Made by a program: the position numbers and the translations under genes
Origin: Spirometra erinaceieuropaei
Lineage: Eukaryota; Platyhelminthes; Cestoda; Diphyllobothriidea; Diphyllobothriidae
DNA length: 64,000 nt
NCBI GenBank assembly: GCA_902702965.1
Contig: CACRXP010000067.1
Coordinates: forward strand, 1,549,902 to 1,613,901
Direction: 5' to 3'
The notes under the pieces: model-generated
Seen by the model: the letters and a program-made list of their open reading frames with translations, nothing else
Database searches by the model: none
What the model was told of the DNA's origin: nothing
Part shown: positions 54,865 to 64,000 of the stretch, in pieces
How the letters are laid out: the number at the start of each line of letters is the position of its first letter
How positions within the stretch are numbered: the stretch's first letter is position 1

Positions 54865-55260
54865 TCAGGCAAAGATTCAGTAGAGAGTACGAGGGCAGGG
54901 GGTCATTGCGCTTTTTGATCGACCACAGGCCGGAGAATTATGACTCAAGCAGATCGTGGTCCACGGGGTTGCCAGCCCTCACGAGAGTTTCGGCTCCCAT
55001 CGAACTCGAATGTGTGACTGGATCCTGTCGAATGACAGCTAGCTCCATTCCTCCTCACTGGCGCTTTATGTTCGACCATTCTTGTCCGGACTAATCTCCC
55101 AGTTTCTCCAAAGTATTTGCTTGTTCTGCAATCGCACCGGATCCGGTAAACGACTCCAGACGTTCCACATGTGACAGTGGGTCTGTCGACCTTATGTGGT
55201 TGCATGGAAACGGAGTCCTGTAAATACTACACTCTTTGTGCCCCCATTACCTTTATTTAC
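54865..55260 (-). pseudogene. GIY-YIG endonuclease fragment with frameshifts
   Basis: The minus strand encodes GVVYRIRCDCRTSKYFGETGRLVRTRMVEHK (54945-55205 frame). This is the clearest GIY-YIG core in the window, with Y-R-I-R-C-x-C before the FGET strand and the Arg helix. After a frameshift the Glu-helix region is readable as GNPVDHDLLES, a stop, then FSGLWSIKKRND down to about 54870. It is broken and lacks a reverse transcriptase. Confidence 0.75.
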
Positions 55261-55263
55261 GGC

Positions 55264-55306
55264 TGTCTCTGGTGATGCATTCGAATGAGAATTCGAAACG
55301 CCAGGC
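55264..55306 (+). ncRNA. Hammerhead-like motif, decayed copy
   Basis: TGTCT (55264-55268), CTGGTGA (one core change), extra T, stem II GCATTC with GAATTC (five of six pairs), GAAAC (55295-55299), GCC instead of GTC, AGGCC. The GCC triplet breaks the cleavage rule, so it is not active. Position relative to the GIY-YIG fragment is the same as at 4.6 kb. Confidence 0.32.
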
Positions 55307-55309
55307 CAG

Positions 55310-58170
55310 ACCACAGGTGAAGAGTAAGAGGATCCCCTCCACACAAGACTCCGGTATGCAACGGTGTGGATTATACGCCCCTGCCAGTCGTCGCAAAATT
55401 TCGGTTCTAAATAGGATGAGTCTTTGGGCACCGAATTTGCGTAAGTAGTATTCTGAAATTTTAAAAAAAGTTGTGCCTTGGAGGGAATGCCCCTTGAAAC
55501 GCCAGTGAGTGCTCTGCAGCAACAGGTCACATGTGCTTAAATGAGATGTCTATGCTGCAAAGTAAGCAGTATCATCATTGCTATTTATAAGGGATTTGTT
55601 TGTAACTTGCGTTGACGGGCGTTCCACCTGATACCTTTGACTGTACTGCTGGGTTTTTAAGTAACAATAGATTGACGGCGGTAACCTAACTCTAACCCCT
55701 GGTGACTACTTGTACGCGCGTACCAGTTGTAGTCTGGTTCTCGGCCCATGGCGGCCGCCCAGACCGACCAATCATCTGCGAGACTGGTTCAGACGTTGAG
55801 GGCGCTGGACGACTGCCCCACTGTCTTGCACTCGCAGGCGCCGCTATCGTGGCGTCGGACGTGATCTCTTCTGACTGTCAACTCCTGTCAACTTCCTCTC
55901 TGATGGTTTCGTACAGAATACAATATCGTCCCAACTGGCGCCCCGCTTCTGCTCTTCCTGTTGGGGACTGAGCCTGATGGTCGTAATGCCTAGGGTCTCA
56001 CTACGGCTTAAGCTGTTGCGACAGAAATTTTTCCGTGTGTAGCACTGAATTTATTGATACTATTCCACTTTCTCAAAGTACTGTTCGACTGTGTTCCCAG
56101 GCGTATCCAAGATAGCTTTCTTAATGTCATAACCATGCCAGCAGTCACACCCGGCATCATAAACATCTGCTAACTGCAAAAGCCTTCCTGAGCTCCGTAG
56201 TCAGTCAAGTTCTTTGTACCGTGTTTCTTTTTATCTTCGGATTGATCCACGAATCTTGTGGACTCAGTCAAATACTCAATAAGTTTCCGGAAGCATTTCT
56301 GGGAGCTTTGGGCATCACCCATGTCAATTAACCCAGTTTGTTGGAAGCAACACGTCTTATTGTTCTTGACTCGCCTCTCCAGATGTTTCCTGTCTCCTTT
56401 AGTTGCGGTTATGGTTAAGACAGGCTAGAACGTCCCCATATGAATGTGCTATGAGCATTTAGTTCGAATTGTGACCGTGCATTCAATCAACTCTTTTTGA
56501 CGATTTCTGTGGGCAGTAGTCAGGGTCCTTTAAATTCCCATCTCTCACATGTCGGTGTCGTGTCTACCCGTACACGGATTAAAAATGAAACGTAACTGCA
56601 AAAAGGCTACTTATGTAATCTGAGTAGTGTTATTTTAGGGGAAATTTTCGTACGAATCCGGTGTGGTCTTCGGGTGTCAGTATATGGGGAGGAAATAACA
56701 GACTAGTGTCATTATATAATTACTAGCTGAGGAGCTGTAGCGATATCACTAACATGTTGCTCCCTATTATTTGCTGACAATGAGATCAATGCCACTGGAA
56801 CGGTGCCCTTTTCCCAGCCTCCTCAAACTTGGAAGAGGTAGTCAGGGTTCGATGATCGGCTTCTCGAAGATCCCAAAATCAGGAGTTATTGGACAAAGTT
56901 TTTTGGGGCGAGAGAGAGAGAATGTGTGTTCAGGAAGCTCAACAAGCAGTTCACAACAAGTCCTCATCAGGCATGTCAGTGGCGGCGTTAGCACGCCCCT
57001 GGGATTTGTCTGCCTACTACCAATCAGCAAGGGACGCAGCATCGACTAGCCTCGAGCTCTCGTCGGGCTGGTGCCTAGTTTAGCATAGCTGAAACCACCG
57101 ACTGACGGAGCATGAAGCAAAGTTAAGGCGGTTGCGCCAACGACCACTGGAGCGGATTACCACGAGATATCCGCTGGAAATCATTTTCCGAGAGTCGAAT
57201 TATGTCCCGTGGACATTTACGACTGAATCTTCTCGTCTGTGCTAGGAGCGCTAAAGTCGCCGTGGCGCAACAACATGCACTGCTTACACATCCGTTTTAG
57301 TTAACTTAGTAATTCCACATCGGTGTTCATCTGGCCTGGCGGGTTGATAGATAAGGTACATGTACGAAGTCGAAAATTGGCTGATTCTGATCGGGCGGGC
57401 AGTGATTTCACAATCCAATGAAATGCCAACGGCAGATTAATTCTGTGATATATGCCAAGGCGGAGCCCCCGTAGTCCTCTCATTGGATTTTATCTCCTCA
57501 GTCATCCAGGCTCATATAACGGTTATTATATGGATTTTCTACTCAGAGGCAATTATTTTAAGCTTATCACGTTTTCTGAAAAGACTGGTAGTTTTGTGCA
57601 CTAGGTTTCTAAACAATCACCAATGCAGCTTATTTTGACCTCGAAAATAAACATCTGTACGGTGCTAATTTCATCAGCTTTAGTTCCTCCGTCCAACAAA
57701 ATCCCGTTTAATTTAATTCTCATATTCCGTGATCTTCTCTGTATCCGTTATCTGCTGTCTTATCTTCAAGCCTTCTTTGACTTGCGTTCTTATTGAAAAC
57801 TTGGGTCTGCATTCCTTATGACGATCGCTTTCTCCTATAGTTGGACCTGCGCCTGCCTCCCACTTGCTAGACGGACGTTTTATAATTTTGATCAGGGAGT
57901 TAAACAAACGACGATCTAGCCGTCCCTGTGCTTTATGCTCTTTTATGCGGATGTTAAGTTTTCTCTGGTATTCCTGATAGCTGTCGTTGCTACTCGTTTG
58001 TTAAGGGCGTTCCCAAAAGCCACTGTTTTCTTTAAAGGCAGTCTGTGGTTCCTGGTCTGTCGACGTCGAACGGTTGTTTGTTTTGTTGTGACTCAGCGAA
58101 CTGTTAAAGTCTATTTATTTGTACCAGTTTGCTGAAAGTACTTAACCTTTCCCCAACTCATTCACAAAAC
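55310..58170. other. Unassigned stretch
   Basis: No supported gene. A minus frame at 55192-55530 overlaps the GIY-YIG remnant. GC-rich 55690-55980 contains a plus frame without domain. Frames at 56771-57049 and 57713-57907 are likewise unrecognised. No splice-consistent exon pair was found. Confidence 0.35.
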
Positions 58171-58174
58171 ATAG

Positions 58175-58211
58175 ATGGGTAACAATCGGGAGATGGCATC
58201 CAAAAAATCCG
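58175..58211 (+). repeat. 37-bp inverted repeat, left arm
   Basis: An exact 37-bp sequence (ATGGGTAACAATCGGGAGAT to CCAAAAAATCCG) recurs in inverted orientation at 58933-58969. The 720 bp between the arms hold two minus frames (58307-58660, 58681-59037) without recognised domains. An element with short terminal inverted repeats is possible but unproven. Confidence 0.85.
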
Positions 58212-58932
58212 CCTAGCCAAAGCAGCCTGTCTTACGGGACAGGTGGTAATAGGGGTTTTAGGGGTGATGTCTGTTGGGGATGTACGATATTAGCTGACAG
58301 AAAGCCTTATTTAAACAGGTAAATGATCGAAGTTGGCCCGCCCTCCTTCCTTTTATTACAAAATGGATCGCCAAAGACAGTATAGTGGTAACGAACGAGT
58401 GGAAGGCGTATAATCGTCTTCCCCCAGAAGGTTATCCACATTTCTATGTAAACCACTAAAAGAACTTCATGGACCCTACGACCGGACGGCACACCAGTTC
58501 CATTGAGGCATCCTGGAGTAGACTGAAAAGGAAACTCCACGAGGGAGGCCCTGTATGTGGTTGAGCTGTGTGGGCCCACATAGACGAAGTACAGTATCGT
58601 CTTTGGTTTGGCCTCAATGCCATGTCTTTGACAGATGCCTGGGAACTGTTCTTGTCCCATGTTGTGCAGACTTATCCCATTTAAAAGTGATTTTGTTTTC
58701 TAATAAAATGCCGTAATGTGAATTTATGCCGTATATTCAGGTGTATGTGTGTAACGGTGGAGAAGGTTGGGTAATAGCGACCATCGTCCATGTAACCTCC
58801 TGCGATGTTCGTTTGGCCAGCCCGTGTTACGCCGTCGCGGAAAGTCCAAGTAGTGCGTGAAAGTAGGCCTGCAACCGCTGATATAGCATGAAGGCGTTTG
58901 AGTCCACTGTTGGAGGTATTATTTCTATGTAA

Positions 58933-58969
58933 CGGATTTTTTGGATGCCATCTCCCGATTGTTACCCAT
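58933..58969 (-). repeat. 37-bp inverted repeat, right arm
   Basis: Exact reverse complement of 58175-58211. It lies inside the minus frame 58681-59037. Confidence 0.85.
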
Positions 58970-58974
58970 AGATG

Positions 58975-60865
58975 TCCATGAGACCGCACAGAGGGAACCT
59001 CTCCTTTGGACAAGCATAAATTCAGCCCGTCAGGCAAGTATGAGCTTGATAATATGAATCATTCGCTAAATATTACTATGTTGCCTAAATTTCCGTTATT
59101 TAGGATGGAAACGGAGTGAAATTACGACCTAAATGGGAAGAAAAACGCGACCACACACAGTTCAAAATGCCAAACTGTCTGACACGTGTGAAATCAGCTA
59201 ACAGATCGCCATGCGCAGTATCACTGCGCAAGCGTTTATCAAGTCACAGCGGTCGATATGTAGACCCCACCCTAACGGTGAGTTTTAATGAGTCAAAGCA
59301 AACCGCTACAACAGAAAGATCTCTGACGCCGCCGACACTCGAAGAAGACAAAGGCAAGAAATGAGGAAAAGTCAGCTTATAAAATAGGTCAGACCGTTTT
59401 TGGAGTGAAATGCGCGGCGTTCACGAACATCAACTTAAACAAACATAAAAAGGGATAGGCTTAGAAAGTGCCTAATAGATGAAGTAAATATAAGAGGCTG
59501 TGGGTGAATAACAAATGCACCTTGGTTTACGATCTGGCTGTAAATTCGCGACGTCTACCCTTTAGGATTACCGCGTGCGAGACAACCAATCCACGGCTTC
59601 TACATTAGACTCCTGGGTGCTCTAGGAACGTTAGGTGTTGGAAAGATGAGCGGAATTCTAGCGCATCCGAAACTGTGCAAACCAGATTGACAAAATAAAG
59701 GGATTACCCCGGAAACGCGCCTTTCATCTCCTTCATCCACCCGTCCGGACACAGTAATTTCACTGATGCGGCATTATGAATGCTGAATAAACGCCCCCAG
59801 TCTCCGGTAATCGGAAGGTCTAGACAGGTCAGACGACGTTATTCATCGCAAAACATTTTGCAGTACAACGTTCTGGCAGAGTAGCTTTTTGATGACCATT
59901 GCCAGCAAGTGACACAAATACTTTCGAAAAACTTAACACAGTTACAACTCTACAGTCTCCAACCACAACACGTTTATTGAAGCGGGTTTTGCTCAGTTCC
60001 TTAAGGAGTGCAAAACTGTGTTCGGCTTTTGGTTTAGGAAAAGATATGCAACCGCAAATGCTAGTTGTTGATTGTATGCACCTGACGGGAATATTTGAGG
60101 AAGAAGTGTCCAACCGATTGACGTTTGGCTCTGTTCAGCGGGGACAGCCAAACTGCATATAAAATAGGCGATTTTCCCTCCTCCCTAGGTTTTGCTTGAC
60201 ATCTATAAAGAAATGGCGTCCTCTGGTTGATAACGCATGGTTTTCGACACCTTCGAGAAGTCACGTTTCCGTCGCACGATGATATCCGAGCATGCCTTTC
60301 AACGAAAATTGAAGGCTCATTTTTTACGCGGGCTCTGCGATTTTGGGTACACTAGCTTCTGTGGTCCTGCTCTGAGTATGGACGTCAACGTTTCTAGGAA
60401 AGCCTTTTGATCTGTATTAGTTTCTGGTTTGGTGTTTTTATTTTTTTCTTCCCCTTTTCAGTTTTTCTTTTCAATTCTCGCACAAATGGCGACTTTCATG
60501 TTTTTCATAGATTGTTAACCTTACTGGAAAAATACATTCACGTGTAAAATCTGGGGCGTTTGCTGTTTAAATTTCATTTCCGAAGGAGAATTTAAGGAGT
60601 CTTTATTTTGTTGACAGATTACACAATACTTCCGCTCCCCCCACCCTCAATTGATGCAAGGCTCACTGTGCAATAATCTGTTTAACGTCTTAGATGAGGG
60701 AGATTATTTACCCCTCGAAGAGATTTAAATAGTTACTAACCATATAGTTCCTATTAACCGGAGCGGTTTCAGGGACAACCCTCATGGCAAGCTCACCCCC
60801 TGTGTTCAGTATTCCAGCATATTTTGAAATAATGCATCTTTTGCCCGATGCACGTATTAGAGTAT
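58975..60865. other. Unassigned stretch
   Basis: No supported gene. Frames at 59116-59364 (basic, plus) and 59829-60162 (both strands) show no recognised domain. Confidence 0.35.
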
Positions 60866-60867
60866 AA

Positions 60868-63115
60868 ATAAATTTTTTTATTTATTTAATGCCAGTTTAC
60901 AGGCATTGTCAAGGGAAGCGATTAAACATAAATCCGACCAGCAGTGAAAAAAAACTCCTGAGCTAAAGGGATAAAAATATAGTTGATGGTGGTTTTTATG
61001 GTTTGGAGGGCTCAGGAGAAAAAACTGCCGGCGGTAGTAGAATATCGACCGTCAAGAAGGGGGGAGGTTGCACGGTATCGGAGATTATCGGACGTCAAAT
61101 CCCTTTCATGAAGTTGGGGATAGCCAAAGTAGAGGCGTTGAGGAACAGCTGGTGAGACCGGCCATAGTGTTCAGAGACCACAAACGCCATCGCTACGGTA
61201 CAGTCGATCAGAGTTTTCAGCACCCAAAATTTGTGGGAGCTTTTCTGAATGCAAAAATCGAGTAATAATTCTCTTAAATAAAGGATAATTTTGCAGAGTT
61301 TTCACACTCATGGGTAGTTTATTCCAAATAGCAATTGCATTTACAGAAAAGAACCGACGATATTTAACAGTACGTGCCAGAGGCAGAAATAAGAAGACCT
61401 CACGGTGACTGTTACGTCGTGGGTGGATATGATGTCTTAAAGAGGTGAGTGGGTTAAATGTGTGATTATATAAAAGTTTAAATAGCAAAAATAGTCCCTT
61501 CTGTAATCTACGGAACCATAAAGGATCGAGGCCTGTAAGCCGGCAACGTTCTTGGTAAGACAAATGTCGGTTTTCCGGGGTTCAAATTCTCTTGGTAAAA
61601 AAGTGTTGAACGGATTCTATTTTCTTGCGCTCAGTAGCACGCATGAGGCTAAATGAAAATGAACAGTATTCCAGAACAGGTCTAACGTACATGTTGAAAA
61701 GGCGCATTCTAATGTCCCTAGTTTTAAAATTTCGGAGGATAAACCCGGTCGTTCTACGTGCTTTGGAGACTATCAAAACACAGTGCTCCGAGAGATTGAG
61801 ACTCTTGGAGTATGATACGCCCAGATCCTTTATAACCCTGGGCACATTTATGGCGTGACCTTCAATACTTAGTTGAGGTTGGCGGTCGTCGCCAACCACC
61901 ATGACTGAGCACTTATGCCAAGAAAGAGAAAGGCGCCATGCGCGGCACCACTGGGCGAAAGCCTGTAGATCGTTCTTTAGGAGCTCAAGCACGATGTCAT
62001 GATCTGCCGGCTTAAATCGATATGCAACTTTAAGATCATCGGCATACATGAAAGGCCTACCATTCTGAAATAAATCAGGTACATCATTAACGAAAAGGCA
62101 AAATAAAAGCGGGCCGAGTACACTACCCTGAATGACTCCACTCCTCACATGTGTGGGGTTGGAGATGGTATTGGAAATCTTAACTCGTTGTGTGCGAGTG
62201 CCCAAATAAGAGGATATAAAATTCAAAAGTTTGCCACCTATTCCGAAAGAGGACAATTTCAAGAGAAGAAGGGCATGGTCAACACGATCAAAAGCCTTCG
62301 TGAAATCGAAATATACTGTGTAAAGAGCAAAACCATGGTCCCTACATTGGAGAACATAATCAAAGAGAGTTGACAGGTGTCACAAGATCGATCTTTGAGG
62401 AATACATGCTGAGCAACACTCAGTAAGTTATTCGCTGTTAAGTGACGCATCATCTTATCTTTGATCAATGTCTCTAAGATCTTCGAAACTGCGGGGAGGG
62501 TGTTTATTGGCCGAAAGTCATCAAATGATGTAGATTTGCCATGTGTGATTCCTTCCACAAGGTAGGATAAGTTTCACTTTCAAGAGCAAGATTAAATATC
62601 TTGCATAAGAGGGATGGGAAAATCGTATTTGCATCGGCTTATAAAATGCTTACAGGGACACCATCAGGGCCTGGACTATAAGATTGACGAAAACGCCGAA
62701 TCGCAACAGTCACATCCCACAGAGTGAAACTTATAGTTTCTAGAACTGCCCCGGTCAATGTCTGGATGGTCGGGAGCGGAGTGGTCGAGTCTTCAATAAA
62801 CGTTTTGGACAGGAAATCATTTAAGCTATCCGCGGCTAACTGGGCATCAACTAAGGGATTTCCGAGATCGTCTCGAAAGATGGGATACTGCGTCTTTCTC
62901 TGAGTTCGTATTTTTCTAGAGAAAGGTTTCGAGACATTTAGGAATGATTTTCGGTAAACTGGACCTCTTCGGCTAGCTGTTTTTCTTCAGACAATCTCTT
63001 AGCTCGATCAAAAATATCACAAATCAAGGGCAGAACAGAAACATCGTTCTGAAGATGGAAACGACGATAAAGTCTGCGCAATCTGCGACGAAAGGGTAAG
63101 GGTAGGAAAACCTCA
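60868..63115 (-). pseudogene. LINE-D: Jockey/CR1-type RT, best preserved
   Basis: Non-LTR retrotransposon ORF2, 5'-truncated, on the minus strand. In order: pre-RT linker RRLRRLYRRFHLQNDVSVL (about 63070) and FRDDLGNPLVDAQLAADSLNDFLSKTF (about 62850); SPGPDGVPV (about 62665); YPTLWKES; FDDFRPINTLPAVSK (62259-62558 frame); motif A VYFDFTKAFDRVDH; motif B SGVIQGSVLGP; motif C MYADDLKV (about 62040), both catalytic Asp intact; then ALRP-type C-terminal parts YVRPVLEYCSFSF, YQERCRLTGLDPLWFRRLQ and a stop near 61171. Only a few frameshifts (near 62360 and 61580) break it. The 3' end is A-rich (AAATAAATAAAAAAA on the minus strand, about 60872-60888). LINE-A is a more decayed relative. Confidence 0.88.
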
Positions 63116-63119
63116 TCCC

Positions 63120-64000
63120 CAACATTAATATAGTAGTATATTTTTGAGTGTTGTCAGTAACACACTTACAAGAATATGCAACAGCGTGGGACTACAACCC
63201 GAACACCTGCAGTTTTTGAATGTTACGGCCCCAGTGCCAGATAGTCTTTTTCATGTACAGTTGAGGTTATAAATGTCAGCATAAAACACTTTTGTGTAGC
63301 GTTGTGTGTTACTGAAATGGCACATGCCATTATTATTACTAAAACACCAACCATGCACTTTCCAACAATGATAACCGGTAAGATAGACTTTGGCTAACTT
63401 CAAAGTAGCCAAGAATGATAGTATAGATTATTTCGGACTTCAAATACTGCCAACGTAAGCCGCATTCAATCACAATGCTCTCTCTTTAACACACTCTCCA
63501 AAAGAATGGTGCTGTGTACTAATGATTTTCCGACTGAGAGTAGCATCAACAAACGTAATTTTTTCTTGCAGAGTAACGCGCGCAGCACGATTTTGAAAAG
63601 ATAAGTGAAAGTTATATTTTTGGATTCAATTTCTTAATCCCTTGCACAGTTTTCCAGTGTAGACCTGACGAAATTTTCTATTTTTTGTCATAAGTCTTCT
63701 TCGCTTCCTGTCGTGTTTCTGCGATTTGTCATAAAGCAGAAATCTATTGTCGCAGTTTTTCACCCAACATAGCCTCAATCCTATCAAGTCTTACCTGCAT
63801 ATACAAAAGGTTTTCCTCGTAAAAATATAGATTAACATTATATTTTAAACGATAAACCGTCTCCACTAACGGCTTTCATCGTCAGTTTATTGAGAATTAT
63901 ACTGTTATCTATTTTATCCTACATAGCCTCATTATCCAATTCAGATTTATTCATAGTTCTGTTTTACCACCTACGAAATTGTCATTTGCCCGTTTTTTTT
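63120..64000. other. Unassigned AT-rich end of window
   Basis: No gene, RNA or repeat was supported. Confidence 0.4.

Noticed and set aside
59829..60264. Candidate gene from overlapping frames
   Set aside because: Frames on both strands, no recognised domain, no convincing splice sites.
1..64000. CRISPR array, bacterial operon, prophage or rRNA genes
   Set aside because: No regularly spaced identical short repeats with unique spacers, no Shine-Dalgarno-linked gene strings and no rRNA-like blocks; the elements present are of animal type.

Overview
This window looks like repeat-rich, non-coding-dominated nuclear DNA of an invertebrate animal, most likely a flatworm (Platyhelminthes). The reasons are: no bacterial operons or long uninterrupted genes; GT-AG introns; and layer upon layer of decayed retroelements. 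These are Penelope-like elements with reverse transcriptase plus GIY-YIG domains, CR1/Jockey-type and RTE-like LINEs, tRNA-derived SINEs, and a large family of foldback elements flanked by TA. The species assignment is inference; no mitochondrial, rRNA or other diagnostic marker is present.

Layout. 1-4.8 kb: a Q-repeat end, a truncated foldback copy, a broken Penelope-like element (about 1.3-3.5 kb) with an inverted piece of itself upstream, then a head-to-head pair of GIY-YIG fragments (3.95-4.72 kb), each carrying a hammerhead-ribozyme-like motif. 5-16.4 kb: foldback copies A, B and C, a direct/inverted repeat with a perfect 75-bp hairpin (6.4-7.1 kb), a cluster of tRNA-Arg-like SINE modules (8.9-10.4 kb) inside a Q repeat, and a SINE with a perfect 12-bp target-site duplication inside foldback B. 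17-32.5 kb: more Q repeats, a (CTA)n tract, foldback copies D, E, F and G, a palindromic tRNA-like/GIY-YIG composite (23.2-24.0 kb) and another GIY-YIG fragment (29.4-29.8 kb). 34-35 kb: two phase-compatible exons of a secreted, glypican-like protein on the minus strand. 35.9-44.3 kb: three decayed LINEs. 45.4-48.3 kb: a three-exon host gene for a basic, Ser/Pro-rich, probably nuclear protein. 46.8-51.3 kb: recent short segmental copies, and a roughly 530-bp trinucleotide array with higher-order periodicity. 51.6-55.5 kb: an RTE-like LINE end, Q repeats and GIY-YIG fragments. 60.9-63.1 kb: the best-preserved LINE.

How it works together. Most reading frames are fossils of mobile elements. Likely Pol II products are the glypican-like gene (minus) and the basic nuclear protein gene (plus). 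Likely Pol III units are the tRNA-derived SINEs, which have A and B boxes and T-run terminators and would depend on a LINE for movement. The most unusual signal is a recurrent motif matching the hammerhead core (CTGATGA, six-pair stem II, GAAAC, GTC, five-pair stem I). It lies just upstream of, and antisense to, each GIY-YIG fragment, with compensatory changes between copies.
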